Assembly: GCA_905183005.1 (NCBI GenBank)
Contig: CAJJDO010000057.1
Span: 341,296 to 405,295, forward strand
Direction of reading: 5' to 3'
Length of the DNA stretch: 64,000 nt
From: Paramecium pentaurelia
Taxonomy: Eukaryota > Ciliophora > Oligohymenophorea > Peniculida > Parameciidae
Part shown: positions 1 through 14,600 of the stretch, in pieces
Position numbering within the stretch: position 1 is the first letter of the stretch
Layout: every line of letters begins with the position of its first letter
Program-made: the position numbers and the translations under genes
The notes under the pieces: model-generated
What the model saw: the letters and a program-made list of their open reading frames with translations, nothing else
What the model was told of the DNA's origin: nothing
Database searches by the model: none

Positions 1-531
1 AGTAACTCTTAAAGAATAACACAAAATATTTTTAGTGTATAAAAAACCTAAATAGATTAATAGAGTGCATAATCTATATAATCTGTAAAAAATGAAAATT
101 AAGACTTATCTATATCTAATGTTTAAATAAGTTAATAAATTCATTAATAATCTTTTGATTAATCAAATATTAGTTAATGGTCAATTGATTAAATTGAAAT
201 ATTAATTTAAGGAATATAAGTTACAAAGTATAGTCGTAAGACATTATTTGGTAAAAAGAGAAGAATATTATAAGTTTCTCCAGATCTAAAATTAATAATA
301 TTTAGAAATTTAGAACATAAAATTACTAAGATATACTCAATTAATAAAATTACTAAAATGGAAAAAGGAGCTAATACAGAAACATTTAGATTGTATAAAC
401 CAAAATCAGATATTTTATGGTTATGCTTTTCAATATTTCTTGATGAAAGAACAGTTGATCTAAGTGTAAAAACTTAAGAATAGTTAAGATAAATTTTAGA
501 TTGTCTTTATGGATTAATTTAAAAACATTGA
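1..531 (+). CDS. PH-domain-like protein, C-terminal part (5' end outside window)
   Basis: With TAA/TAG as Gln the frame is open from base 1 and ends at TGA 529-531 (176 residues visible). The first third is Gln/Ser-rich linker. The last ~95 residues look like the second half of a pleckstrin-homology fold: a strand-rich stretch ending in the segment LCFSIFLDERTVDLSVKT followed by an amphipathic helix (EQLRQILDCLYGLIQKH), the usual last strand and C-terminal helix of a PH domain. PH domains bind phosphoinositides or proteins at membranes; the partner cannot be inferred. The N-terminal part lies off the left edge. Coding is clear; the PH assignment is by pattern only. Confidence 0.6.
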
Positions 532-1157
532 TCACATATATATATATATATAGGACTATGAATTTAATGATAATTTATCTTTTTAAATATTTCATTCTCC
601 AATTATGAGAAGTTTTTTTGTTTTTGTTGAATTATTTGCTAAATTTATATTTCAATTACTGTCATAGATTTTAAATAAAATTCCATCTAGCAAAAGATGA
701 ATTTATTTTATAAAGTCTGTTTTATTTATGAATAAATCAAAAATTATGTTATCTCTAATTTTATTAAAATTAGAAATAGATAAACTAATAATATATTAGA
801 ATTATTTAATATACAAAGAATCCTTATAAATTATTATTGATTAATAAAAAATTTTTATTTGAATATTTATATTAATCTCTATTAAATTTTTATTTGGACA
901 ACTTTAAATGACCAAAACAATAATATAATATTAATTATTTAATTATAATTATATGTAAATTAATTTATTTGGATTTTGTCTTTCTTTTAAAAAGTTTATT
1001 ATCAAAAAATTCTAGATTATCTAAAAATTAGATGATCAACTTCTAGTAAATCAAATTCATTGTCTTATTAAATATCTTGACTCAAGGCTTAAGAATTAAT
1101 ATAAATAGAACAAAGAATTTTTATTATGCATTAATTATCTATTCTAATATAATAAAA
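532..1157. other. Intergenic stretch, no gene supported; short (AT)n run
   Basis: About 626 bp of very A+T-rich sequence between two plus-strand genes. A dinucleotide AT run lies at about 536-553. Several frames stay open for 40-90 codons because TGA is the only stop, including one at about 980-1200 with charged, Gln-rich composition (for example SQLIKSIISTLRRN), but I cannot splice it to the next gene and it overlaps that gene's strong frame. I do not call a gene. Confidence 0.5.
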
Positions 1158-1931
1158 ATGATAATAGGCAAATAACAACTTCTCAATTAATAAAATCCAT
1201 AATTTCAACACTCAGAAGGAACATGTCTTTGTGGTGTTTGCTTATGTGGAAATTGTTTATGTAAACCACAACCAATAAAACAATCTTACCATAATAAATT
1301 AAAGAGTGTTTATGAAACCGATTTCCAATTAAGATACTCAGTTTTACCAAAGGCCAGACCTATTATAATAGAAGAGCCTAAAAGAAGAAGAGCCTTCTCA
1401 TAAAATTCAGTTTATGATGAAGACTTTACACCTAAATAAATATCTCAAGGCCATACTGATGAAAAATAGCATTTACCATAATTAAAAATACCTTTTGCAG
1501 GCTGTAATTCATATGCCTTATAATATCCTAACAAATTTACAGATCCTCCTTAATAGCTAAGACCAGTTAATCAAATATAATTACTTCCTGCAAAAATGGA
1601 TAATATCTCTTAATATTAAAGAGAATATAAATTACGATAAAACTAAAGAGAACATGAATTCTCAAATTTCTCGAAAATCATGAATAAAAGATTGCATATT
1701 AATAGTAAGGACAAATTAGTTTACTCTAATTCAAGTTATTAGGAATAATTTAAGCCAAGATAGTCTATCCCTTTAATAAAATTACCTATACAATAATCAA
1801 GTTTACCATTTGGAATCAGCAACATTGGAATCAATCCATTCGTAAGTCAATCCAAATTTGAGTTTGCTTCAAAATCTTAAGACCAATGTGAAGCTAATAG
1901 AAGAATATTAGAAATTTGCAGTAAAAGTTGA
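1158..1931 (+). CDS. Cys-rich SAXO/STOP-like axonemal microtubule protein
   Basis: Single exon, 257 residues, ATG 1158 to TGA 1929-1931. Near the N-terminus (bases ~1215-1260) is a cysteine cluster, GTCLCGVCLCGNCLC, resembling the short Cys motif at the start of SAXO (stabilizer of axonemal microtubules, FAM154) proteins. Downstream are spaced Tyr/Phe-containing segments (VYETDFQL, VYDEDFTPKQ, SYQEQFKPRQS) like the repeated microtubule-binding Mn modules of that family, plus basic patches (PKRRRAFS). SAXO proteins bind and stabilise axonemal and centriolar microtubules. Codons are open further upstream, so an earlier Met is possible, but 1158 puts the Cys motif near the N-terminus as expected. 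Family call is by motif, not alignment. Confidence 0.5.
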
Positions 1932-2622
1932 ATAATTACATTTTATTTTAAGAAGAATATTATATATTTAAAACAATATAAATAATCATGATCAGGTATC
2001 TCAAGAATAGATAATATTTCAAAAATGAAACTAATTACTAAATATATTGTATATATGTTGATTTGATTAATTATATTCTGTAAACATATCAATTATTAAG
2101 TTACATAGAGAAAATATTTCTAATAGTTTTAGGAAACTTTTTATGTTTTATAAGGGGGTTTCTTAATAAATATAATTCCTTTAATTTATTAAAAAATTTA
2201 TAAAATTTATTTAACCGCAATATTTCTAATTTTATATTACAATAAGATAATAAGTACAAAAATATTAAAGTTTTTTCTATGTTTAGATAATTTAAAATAA
2301 TGATGAATTTTATCCTCTTTTGCTCTTATTTAAGCCATATATAGTGATTATTAAATTTATTGATTATGTAAATTAGATTCGTAAATCATTACATCTCTGA
2401 CCCTTTAGTGCTGATATAACAGCAAAGAAGTGTGCTGATGTGCTTATAATTGAATCAAATTAACCTAGCAGTATATAATTTTATACATGGATTCAAAACT
2501 GTTATTAATCTATATTTATACTTGAAATTTTTGATATTTTTAATTTAGATATTTCTGGGGGTATTAAAGGCTCTTAGATATTTTTTGAAAGACTTAATAT
2601 TTTTATTTTAAAAAACAAAATT
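1932..2622. other. Intergenic region, no gene recognised
   Basis: About 690 bp, A+T-rich, between two plus-strand genes. It contains a G-run (2154-2160) and, at about 2407-2450, a slightly GC-richer patch with an 11-bp segment that is an exact inverted match to 2630-2640 inside the next gene. No supported ORF or tRNA on either strand. Confidence 0.5.
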
Positions 2623-5600
2623 ATGTTTATCAGCACACTTTCGACTATGCTATTATTGCTCTTGAGCAATTAATCAGAAGGTTAAAAAGTTAGTAGTATA
2701 TTTTAGCTATGATGGATGCAACAATGGATTCAACAACCGACGCAGTTATTATTCTTGCTGTCTCTACAATTTTGGGGAAAGAAAACTCCACTCCTATAGG
2801 TTCCATGGTGGGAGGCACAACATTATACATGAAAGTAATAATATCATATAACAATATTAGGTATAAGGATTAGATTAAACAGCTAGTAATAATGCTGTAT
2901 ATATTGGAAAGTATCCTTGTGTTATTTCTGATAAGGGAGTCAACGGATTGTTCATGAACTGTAAAACAACAAAACCAGATCCAAATGACAATAACTTATC
3001 TAACTTAGAAATTGTTGTTAAGGTATCAGGTAAACCAGACTCTGTTTGTACATTTAGTAGTGCATAATGCCATTTCACATACTCTTAACATTATACACCA
3101 AAATTATTTTATGTGAGTCCAAGATCAAATTATCCAAGAACACTAAGTTATTGGAGAGCCAAGTGGGCTGTCTCAAGCTCAGTTGTTTAATAACTAGAAG
3201 GACAATTTATGGGAGCTAATAGATGTGACAGATTCACAGTTTAAGATTTGTATCCAGATGAAATTAATTTCTGGGATGATCAAGTTGTATGCTAAGTTTC
3301 AGCTGAAATCTAAGCAGGATATTATGATTATACTATTAAATCATAAAGTGGATATCAAACTAATGATGTAGGAGTTAAATAAAAAAAAGTTTATTCTGAC
3401 AGAACATACGACTCAAAGTAATTATATAATTTATTTTTTTCAGAGTTCTTCCATTAATTACAGAAATTAATACAAATTTTGCATCACCAGAAGGATAAAT
3501 TCTATAAATTTCAGGATATGGATTTAGTCCTATTGCATCTGAGAATACAGTTAAAATTTCAGGTTAATCTGAAACTATTTAAGTATTATCATCAACACCT
3601 ACAACTATCAATGCTAAAATACCAAAATTAAGTAGTTTACCAACTATTGCTGATGCTACTGAAAGTTCTGTTTATATTTAAGGAAGTGGATTACATTATA
3701 CTAGATGGGATGTTTCAGGTTTAAATTTAAATTGTGCTTCCTTTAGAACTTAAATTATTACTAATTAAGCTTAATTAGATAGTAGAATTTAATTTGATGG
3801 AATTTATCCAGAACCAGATGTCTAAAATTAATTTGGAGAATATTATGGATAATATTTTAGAGGTTTCTTAAAAGCACCATTTACTGGAAATTATAGATTT
3901 TATGTTGCTTCAGATGATTGTGCATAATTCTTTATTTAAACAACTGAAATTAAAAAACCAATAAGACCAGATACAGCAACAGCTTCTAGTGGTTGGAATC
4001 CATATAGAAATTATTGGTATGAATATTTGACTTATTCTTACACTATCAAATCTATATCTGAAACTGTATCCTTATAAGAAGGAGAATATTATTATATTGA
4101 AGCTTATCATCTTAATGGTGGATCAAGTGGTTATCTTACTCTTTCTATGGAAGTTGAAAGTGCTACTAGAAAATCAAATTCATTGAATAGTATCTATGAA
4201 ATTTCAACATCTTATACACCAGTTAAAGAAATTATTGAATTTACTTTATATAATTCAGTTGGAAATACTTTATTAGCAGGTAAATATTAACTTTAATTCA
4301 CTTATGGTACAAAGACAACACCATAAACTAGTTTATATTATTCTTATACTACTGGTGATATTACAGCAAGTGCTTCTGCAAATGCTATTAAAAATGCAAT
4401 TTAAAGTTGTGGTGGAAGTTATTTAGTAACTGTAGTTGCTACAAAATTAGATAATACTGGAGCTGCTTTAGATGATGCTGCAACAACCTTTGCTGGATAT
4501 AAATATACTATTACATTTGATTCTCATAGAGGTACTACTCAATATAGAGCACTTCCTAAGATAGTCTCATCAACACTTAATGGAGGAACAGTTGTATAAA
4601 ATATAGAAAGAACTTAAGAACCTCTTGATCCAATTAGTGGAACTTTCTAATTAACAATGACAATTGGTGGAATAGATAATTTATTCTAAGTATCTTCAAA
4701 TGTTTATGATTTACCTTTTGATGCTTCATCATCATTGATTGCTGATAATGTTGAAAGACTAACAGGATAAAGACCTTTTGTTTGGACTGTTGGAAGACCA
4801 TAAGATGGACAAAAATGGTATATTATATTTAGATCAAATCTTGATTTATTAACTGACTTTTCAGTTTCAAGTAGTCTTCTTGTTTCAGGAAATGGAGATG
4901 TAACTGCTGCAGTTACTAAACCAATTCCAGATAGTACTAATTTATTATTTGAACCTATACCAAATGAATTATTATTTACTTATAGCTAACATCCATAAGT
5001 TCAAGTTCAAGTTTAATACGAAATAAAAGAAAATAATGTTGTTGTGGAAACTGAATAAATTTTAGCTGGTTGCGAATAAGTAGAGGCATGTGATTTCACT
5101 TTAAGTGATGAAAAGACTCCAACTTTAACCGCATATTCAGTTACAGGATCTCAATTATCATTAACTTTATCAGAAGGAGTTGGATTACCAATAGCATAAA
5201 CAGACTTAGAAGTTTCATATGCTGGAGCTGATTGTACAAACATTCAATTCTCAACTAACACTTCACCATATTCTATAACATGTAGTTTAGAATAATTGGA
5301 TACATAGAATATTAAAGAAGCTGGTGATAATTAAGTACCTGCTGTACATCACAAAGGTATTGGTTTCTCTAAAATTGATGCTGGAGTAACAGGAGAAAGC
5401 ATTAATTTGGTTATATCTTCAGTTTTACCANTTTATATTTAAGGAAGTGGATTACATTATACTAGATGGGATGTTTCAGGTTTAAATTTAAATTGTGCTT
5501 CCTTTAGAACTTAAATTATTACTAATTAAGCTTAATTAGATAGTAGAATTTAATTTGATGGAATTTATCCAGAACCAGATGTCTAAAATTAATTTGGAGA

Positions 5601-8600
5601 ATATTATGGATAATATTTTAGAGGTTTCTTAAAAGCACCATTTACTGGAAATTATAGATTTTATGTTGCTTCAGATGATTGTGCATAATTCTTTATTTAA
5701 ACAACTGAAATTAAAAAACCAATAAGACCAGATACAGCAACAGCTTCTAGTGGTTGGAATCCATATAGAAATTATTGGTATGAATATTTGACTTATTCTT
5801 ACACTATCAAATCTATATCTGAAACTGTATCCTTATAAGAAGGAGAATATTATTATATTGAAGCTTATCATCTTAATGGTGGATCAAGTGGTTATCTTAC
5901 TCTTTCTATGGAAATTGAAAGTGCTACTAGAAAATCAAATTCATTGAATAGTATCTATGAAATTTCAACATCTTATACACCAGTTAAAGAAATTATTGAA
6001 TTTACTTTATATAATTCAGTTGGAAATACTTTATTAGCAGGTAAATATTAACTTTAATTCACTTATGGTACAAAGACAACACCATAAACTAGTTTATATT
6101 ATTCTTATACTACTGGTGATATTACAGCAAGTGCTTCTGCAAATGCTATTAAAAATGCAATTTAAAGTTGTGGTGGAAGTTATTTAGTAACTGTAGTTGC
6201 TACAAAATTAGATAATACTGGAGCTGCTTTAGATGATGCTGCAACAACCTTTGCTGGATATAAATATACTATTACATTTGATTCTCATAGAGGTACTACT
6301 CAATATAGAGCACTTCCTAAGATAGTCTCATCAACACTTAATGGAGGAACAGTTGTATAAAATATAGAAAGAACTTAAGAACCTCTTGATCCAATTAGTG
6401 GAACTTTCTAATTAACAATGACAATTAATGGAATAGATAATTTATTCTAAGTATCTTCAAATGTTTATGATTTACCTTTTGATGCTTCATCATCATTGAT
6501 TGCTGATAATGTTGAAAGACTAACAGGATAAAGACCTTTTGTTTGGACTGTTGGAAGACCATAAGATGGACAAAAATGGTATATTATATTTAGATCAAAT
6601 CTTGATTTATTAACTGACTTTTCAGTTTCAAGTAGTCTTCTTGTTTCAGGAAATGGAGATGTAACTGCTGCAGTTACTAAACCAATTCCAGATAGTACTA
6701 ATTTATTATTTGAACCTATACCAAATGAATTATTATTTACTTATAGCTAACATCCATAAGTTCAAGTTCAAGTTTAATACGAAATAAAAGAAAATAATGT
6801 TGTTGTGGAAACTGAATAAATTTTAGCTGGTTGCGAATAAGTAGAGGCATGTGATTTCACTTTAAGTGATGAAAAGACTCCAACTTTAACCGCATATTCA
6901 GTTACAGGATCTCAATTATCATTAACTTTATCAGAAGGAGTTGGATTACCAATAGCATAAACAGACTTAGAAGTTTCATATGCTGGAGCTGATTGTACAA
7001 ACATTCAATTCTCAACTAACACTTCACCATATTCTATAACATGTAGTTTAGAATAATTGGATACATAGAATATTAAAGAAGCTGGTGATAATTAAGTACC
7101 TGCTGTACATCATAAAGCTATTGGTTTCTCTAAAATTGATGCTGGAGTAATAGGAGAAAGCATTAATTTGGTTATATCTTCAGTTTTACCAGCCACAGGA
7201 TCACCAGATGGTGGCACTACTATTACTGTTACTGGTACTGGTTTCCCTAAAAATTTAAATAGAGATTTTACATTCTAAATTGATGGCTAAGATGTTCATC
7301 CATTATCAATAACTAATACTGAAATTGTTTTTGTTACTCCAAAAAAAGCAGTTGGAGGAACTGGAGCAATTTCTTTATCATTCAATTAAAAGACACTTGC
7401 TAGTAGTTTATTTACATATGATGATAATTTAAGAATTTAAGTTTTATCTTTAGAATTCAATGCAAAAACACCAATATTCAAAGGAGAAATGACAATTACA
7501 GGAACCAATTTTGGAACTGTTGTTGATGATGTTAAAGTTACTCTAGTAGGAACCAAATCCTATAATGCAAAAGTTATTTCTGTTACAGATACTTCAATCA
7601 AAGTTTATTTAAGAGGAGGAATGCCAGGTTAATATAGAGTTACTATAACAAGAAAAGATTATGGTAATTCATATGCTAATGCTGATGATAACTTATTTAA
7701 ATATATCATTCCTATCACAAGTGTTACTTTAGAAGATGGCACTAGTTAGGCTAAAGGTTCAGAGGCTGGAGGAACAGTTATTAAAATTACAGGATCTAAT
7801 TTTGTTTAAGGTGAAACTCTTGTATTTGTTGGTGTAGCTATTAATTGGTTCTGTGAAATTGATGAAAGTAGATTCACAAGTGAAGTCATTTATTGTACTG
7901 TTCCACCAAAATTTGAATTCTATAGTTAATAAGCCTAATTAGTTGTTGTAACATTATAAGTCACACTTGAATCAACATGTCTTGATACTACAAATAATTG
8001 CTTATTTACTTATGATAGTACATTAACACCAACTCTTGATAATTATCCAGCATCTGCTACTTAATTTACAGGATCTAGAATTTTGACTGAGTCTGATCAT
8101 TAAAAACCAGATTATCAAAAACTAGTTTAAAGAAAGAGATTTTTATGGACAGAGGAATCAAAGAAACAAGGCCATAATCATATTTTAAATCTTGGTAAAT
8201 CACCAAGAAGAGATATGTTAACATCTGCTGATTTAGTTTTAAGTCAATAAAAGACTTATGCTCCTGGAGATACAGAAACATTATCTGGAACAGGATTAAC
8301 AAATACAGTTTCAGTAGTATTCAAAGGTCCAGTTACATAAACAGTAGCAGCAACTATTTCTGGAACATCATTTACCTACACAATTCCAAATTTACCTTAA
8401 GGATAATATTCTACTTATGTGTTAACTGAAAATGGTTATGCAGATAAGATTTGGGTAACTGTGATTGGATTAACCATTACATCTATAGATAATGCTGTTA
8501 TTGGCGGATAAATATTAACAATTAATGGAGTTGGATTTAATACAGAGAAATCTCCTACTGTCAAAGTAGGAACAACAGATTGTACTGAAATAGAAGTAGT

Positions 8601-11600
8601 CTCCACTGTAGAAGTTAAATGTAGAATGGCCAGATAATCAGTACTATCTGCTACTGTAACCCTATCCTAATTACCTTCTGAAAATGATTCAGCAATTCCT
8701 TTAACAGCTACATATACATTAACAATAACTCCTTCTTCTAGTTCTCCAACATTCACAGCAATTAGTGGTGCTACTTATGATACTACACAAAAGGCTTATT
8801 TAGCCACAGCAGGAAATATTGTTCTTGTATTCACTGGTATCAGACTTACTGGTACTACTATTGTAGTGACATTGGAACACATGGGTCATAAGATTGTTGG
8901 AACTACTTCAGCATTATCTGATACTTCAGTAACAGCTACTTTTTCAAGTTTACCTGCAGGAGTTTACTCAATTAACTTATTAGTTGATACTAAATATGCT
9001 TATATTAGTGATGTTACTAAATAGAAATTAATTGTTAGCACAGCTCAACCAACTTCAAATAATCCATCAGTATCCTATGCTGGTGGTGCTACTGTAACAT
9101 TTACAGGAACTGGTTTTGATTCAGTCAAAGAATAAAATTCAGTCAAAGTCTGTGGATTTAATTGTCCTATAACAAGTGCAACATATACAACACTATCATG
9201 TGAAGCTCCAAAATTATTGACAACATCTGTTTTAAATTAATATTCTGCCTTATAAGAACCTGCAAGATATATTAAACCATCAGAAGTTACATTATTAGCT
9301 GATACAGCAACTTCAGTTTCTAACTTCTTTGATTTACTATAATCAACTTATTATACTTCTAGTGCAGCTTCAAATTGTTATATTCAAGTTGACTTTGGAT
9401 CAAGTAGAGTTTTAAAATTACATTAATTGAGATATATTCCAAGAATTGATAAATAAGCAATTCAATTGAAAGATGCAGTATTCTAATATACAACAGATGG
9501 TACTACTTGGTAGACTTTATTAACAGTTGATTAAACTGTACATACTGGTTGGAATATTTATGTACCTCAATCTGATATCACAGGAATTAAAGCAATCAGA
9601 TTATTTGATTCAAGAGGTTCAAGTGGTTCATCTTGTTAATTAGCAGAAATTGAATTAAAAGGATGGGTCTTATCAAATAGTAATAATGCATACTCTGTTC
9701 CAACATCATGTAATGCAGAAATCTCAGTAAATGGATAAGCTATTGGTACAGTATCAAATGCTGTTAGTTACTCATCAAATAGTGTTCCAGTTGTTAATAC
9801 TGTCAGTCCAGCTACAGGCAGATTCACTGAAGAAGCAGTTATTACAATTACTGGTACTGGATTTGTAAATGCATAAACTACAGTAACTATAGATGGAGTC
9901 ACATGTGCTATCTAAAGTGTTACAGCAACTTAAATTGTATGTAAAACTGGAGTTAAAGATCTAGAATAAACATAATTAAATGGAGTATTTTAAGTTAGAG
10001 TTAATGGTAACTTGGCAGTTAACAATCAATAATTCATTTATGCTACTAAATGGTCAGATATTAATACTTGGGGTGGATATGAATATCCAGGAAATGGAGA
10101 TTCTGTTATTGTTAATGCTGGATAAACTTTGATAGTTGATGTTAAAACACCTAAGTTAATGTAAGTTTTAGTTGAAGGAACTCTCACATTCTCTGATGAA
10201 TTAGATACATCTATGGATGCTCATTTTATTGTTATTAGAGAAGGAAAATTCAACATAGGTACAGAATAGGTGGCTCATTAACATAAAGTATAGATTACTT
10301 TATATGGTGTTGAAGAAGATGTTTAAATGCCTGCTATGGGTAATAAAGTCTTAGGATGCCATTAATGTTAATTAACTATTCATGGAAAAGAGAGAACTCC
10401 TACATGGACACTTTTATCAAGCACTGCATAAGCTGGAGCAACTCAAATTACAGTAGATGATGTAGTAGACTGGTAAGTTGGTGAATAAATTGTTATTACT
10501 TCAAGTGAAGTTGAACATATGCAAAGTGAAAAAAGATATATTACTGCTGTTAGTGCTGACAAAAAAACTTTGACTCTTGATTAACCACTTACTCATAAAC
10601 ATTATTCAGCTGTTGAAACTTATGGAACAGATTAATTCCCTATGAAAGTTGAAGTAGGTTTATTAACTAGAAATATTGTTATTCAAGGTGAAGAATCAGA
10701 TTTGAAATATGGTTATCATTTAATGATTCATGGAAGAGCTGAGAAAGGATCAATTGGTAAAATATCATATGCAGAATTCAGATATGGTGGTTAACCAAGA
10801 ATTATTGGTAGATATCCTGTTCATTTCCACTTGAATGGAGAAGTAGATGAATCATATGTTGTTGGTAATGCTATTCATGATTGTTATGCTCGTTGTTTAA
10901 CTATTCATGGTGTTCATTATTTGAAAGTTTAAAAGAACGTTTGTTACAATACTTTTGGACATGCCATATTCTTTGAAGATGGTATTGAAACAAATAATGT
11001 CGTTGAAGATAATCTTGTTGCAAGTACTAAATAAAGTTGGATCATGTTATAAACAGATATTACTGTAGCTACTTATTGGGTTACAAATCCATAAAATATA
11101 TTAAGAAGAAATAGATCAGGAGGTTCAGAATGGTATGGATTTTGGTATGAAATTAAAACAAATCCAGATGGTCCATCAGCTACTTCAGATATTTGTCCTC
11201 CAGGATTAAATATACTTGAGTTTAAGGATAATTGGGCACATTCAAATGGTAGATTTGGTCTTCGTATTTTCTAAATGGCACCAAGAAAATTCCCTTGTAT
11301 TGATCCAGAAAATTGGGCTAATGATTAACCATTTTTAGACAATCCAAGTCTTTAAGCAGTTTTTGAAAAATTCTATACTTGGAAAAATAATGAGTGTGGT
11401 ATTTTAGGAGAAGAATTGGGTAACATTTATTTCAAGGATATTATGATTGCTGATTCCAAATTTGCTGGTTTCTAAGCTCACAAAGGTAATTTCTCAGCTG
11501 AAGGAGCAGTTTTAGATAATGCTTTAATTATTGGTAAATCAATTAATAATGCAAATCCAGATAATACTTATTATGATGGATCAAGAGCTATGGTTGTACC

Positions 11601-14600
11601 AAGAACAAATGGATTCTTAGCTAAAAATATCAGAATTTATAATTATGGAAGTAATTCTGCTTTAATTGAATCATGCTCTATTTGTTGGAATGTGAAATTA
11701 TGGGTATAAGGTGGTAAAAACACTTAATTCTTGAACATCAAAGTATTTAATTCTGATTCAGCTAATCGTATCTTTTGGTAGAAACATAGAAGAGAAATCT
11801 TTTGGGATTAAGATGGTTCTATTTCAGGAGTGACTGGAGGAGCTTATATTATACCATATAAGAAACACATCGATGGTATTCCAGGATGTGTTAATCATCC
11901 AGAAGCTTATTGGGATAATTCTATTATTTGTGCTATGAATTAAGTTACAATAAGGGATGTTTTGGTCAATAATCCTACTCCTACTCAAGATTTCACAGGA
12001 ACTGATATGAAGCTCTTTAGATTAGATAGCACTAATATTGCACTCAAAATGGATGCTTCAATTGATGAAAGTAAATATATAGAAGCTGAAACTATGAAAA
12101 TTATAAAGAAGAGTAAAGATGTTAAATAATCATTTGCAAGTATATTTGCAACTGGTTTTACTTATAATGTTCATTTCAAATTTGGAGCAAGTGATCCCTT
12201 AAGTATGGGTATCTTTGCATCCCCATACTTTAATTAAGTTGATGATGCTGTTATTCTTAGATTCAATTATTCAGCTAATAGAGAAACATTTGATATCATG
12301 AGAAACATAGGAGGATAATTCCCAGTTAATTACACAAAATTAGAATAAATTCCAGATACTAAGACATGTAATTAGGGTGATTGGTTTAATGATAGAACAA
12401 ATAAATTGTTCTTCCTTTGCTTATCTGGTAAGAATAAGAAGTAATATGAATATGTTGAAGTCAGAGGAGTTATTTGCAGAGAAGAATGTGATAGTTTGGG
12501 AGATGTACCATTAGAAGATGGATATAGATATTGGAGTGATCCTGCTACTTGGATAGATAACAAAGTACCTGTCGAAGGAGATAGTCCAATTGTTTAAGCA
12601 GCATATCAAGTTATCTTAGATGTAGATCCACCTAAACTTGTTAATTTAACTATTTTGGGATCACTTATTTTTGATGAGAGAAGAGCATCCACTAAATTAG
12701 AAGCAGAGAGAATCTGGGTTAGATCAGGTAAACTATTAGCTGGTAATTCAACTCATCCATTCCCTGGAAAGATTAATATTATATTGAATGGTGAATTTGG
12801 AGATAATCCATTAGTAATTGATGCTAATTTAGATGTTGGAAATAAAGTACTTGCTGTTACTAGAGCTATGGAATTATATTCAACTCCACCTGGAACAGTA
12901 TGGACTAGATTAGTTGTTTATGCAGATGCTGGTGCAACTACTGTTACTGTTGCTGAATGTGCTGGATGGGCTGTTGGTGATGAAATAGTATTTGGTCCTT
13001 CAGGTAGTGACCCAGAATAAAGAGAGAAGAGATCTATTGCATCTATTTCTGGATGTGTTATAACTTTAGATTAAGCTCTTGAATTTGATCACTATGGAGC
13101 TCCTTCTGTAACTATTGATAAACCTGGAATTGGACAATTAGATATGAGAGCTGTTGTTGGACATTTAACTAGAAAGATTAAGATTGAAGGAGGACCTAGT
13201 ATTCATGGTTTAGGATGCAGAGTGTTAATTTATTAATTTGAAGAACCTGAAGCTAATTTAGGATTCCCAAGAAGAGGATANNNNNNNNNNNNNNNNNNNN
13301 NNNNNNNNNNNNNNNNNNNNNNNNNNNNNNNNNNNNNNNNNNNNNNNNNNNNNNNNNNNNNNNNNNNNNNNNNNNNNNNNNNNNNNNNNNNNNNNNNNNN
13401 NNNNNNNNNNNNNNNNNNNNNNNNNNNNNNNNNNNNNNNNNNNNNNNNNNNNNNNNNNNNNNNNNNNNNNNNNNNNNNNNNNNNNNNNNNNNNNNNNNNN
13501 NNNNNNNNNNNNNNNNNNNNNNNNNNNNNNNNNNNNNNNNNNNNNNNNNNNNNNNNNNNNNNNNNNNNNNNNNNNNNNNNNNNNNNNNNNNNNNNNNNNN
13601 NNNNNNNNNNNNNNNNNNNNNNNNNNNNNNNNNNNNNNNNNNNNNNNNNNNNNNNNNNNNNNNNNNNNNNNNNNNNNNNNNNNNNNNNNNNNNNNNNNNN
13701 NNNNNNNNNNNNNNNNNNNNNNNNNNNNNNNNNNNNNNNNNNNNNNNNNNNNNNNNNNNNNNNNNNNNNNNNNNNNNNNNNNNNNNNNNNNNNNNNNNNN
13801 NNNNNNNNNNNNNNNNNNNNNNNNNNNNNNNNNNNNNNNNNNNNNNNNNNNNNNNNNNNNNNNNNNNNNNNNNNNNNNNNNNNNNNNNNNNNNNNNNNNN
13901 NNNNNNNNNNNNCCTAAACTTGTTAATTTAACTATTTTGGGATCACTTATTTTTGATGAGAGAAGAGCATCCACTAAATTAGAAGCAGAGAGAATCTGGG
14001 TTAGATCAGGTAAACTATTAGCTGGTAATTCAACTCATCCATTCCCTGGAAAGATTAATATTATATTGAATGGTGAATTTGGAGATAATCCATTAGTAAT
14101 TGATGCTAATTTAGATGTTGGAAATAAAGTACTTGCTGTTACTAGAGCTATGGAATTATATTCAACTCCACCTGGAACAGTATGGACTAGATTAGTTGTT
14201 TATGCAGATGCTGGTGCAACTACTGTTACTGTTGCTGAATGTGCTGGATGGGCTGTTGGTGATGAAATAGTATTTGGTCCTTCAGGTAGTGACCCAGAAT
14301 AAAGAGAGAAGAGATCTATTGCATCTATTTCTGGATGTGTTATAACTTTAGATTAAGCTCTTGAATTTGATCACTATGGAGCTCCTTCTGTAACTATTGA
14401 TAAACCTGGAATTGGACAATTAGATATGAGAGCTGTTGTTGGACATTTAACTAGAAAGATTAAGATTGAAGGAGGACCTAGTATTCATGGTTTAGGATGC
14501 AGAGTGTTAATTTATTAATTTGAAGAACCTGAAGCTAATTTAGGATTCCCAAGAAGAGGATATACTGTTTTACATGGTGTTGAATTTAATAATTGTGGTC

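Noticed and set aside
2405..2450. Patch containing TAGTGCTGATATAAC, which I recall as part of the Tetrahymena telomerase RNA
   Set aside because: No template such as CAACCCC lies near it, the match stops after 15 bases, and I cannot verify the remembered sequence. An Infernal search with the ciliate telomerase RNA model would decide.
12655..14302. Two identical 121-codon ORFs suggesting a tandem gene duplication
   Set aside because: They are standard-code fragments of the same G8 domain on both sides of an assembly gap whose flanks are identical.
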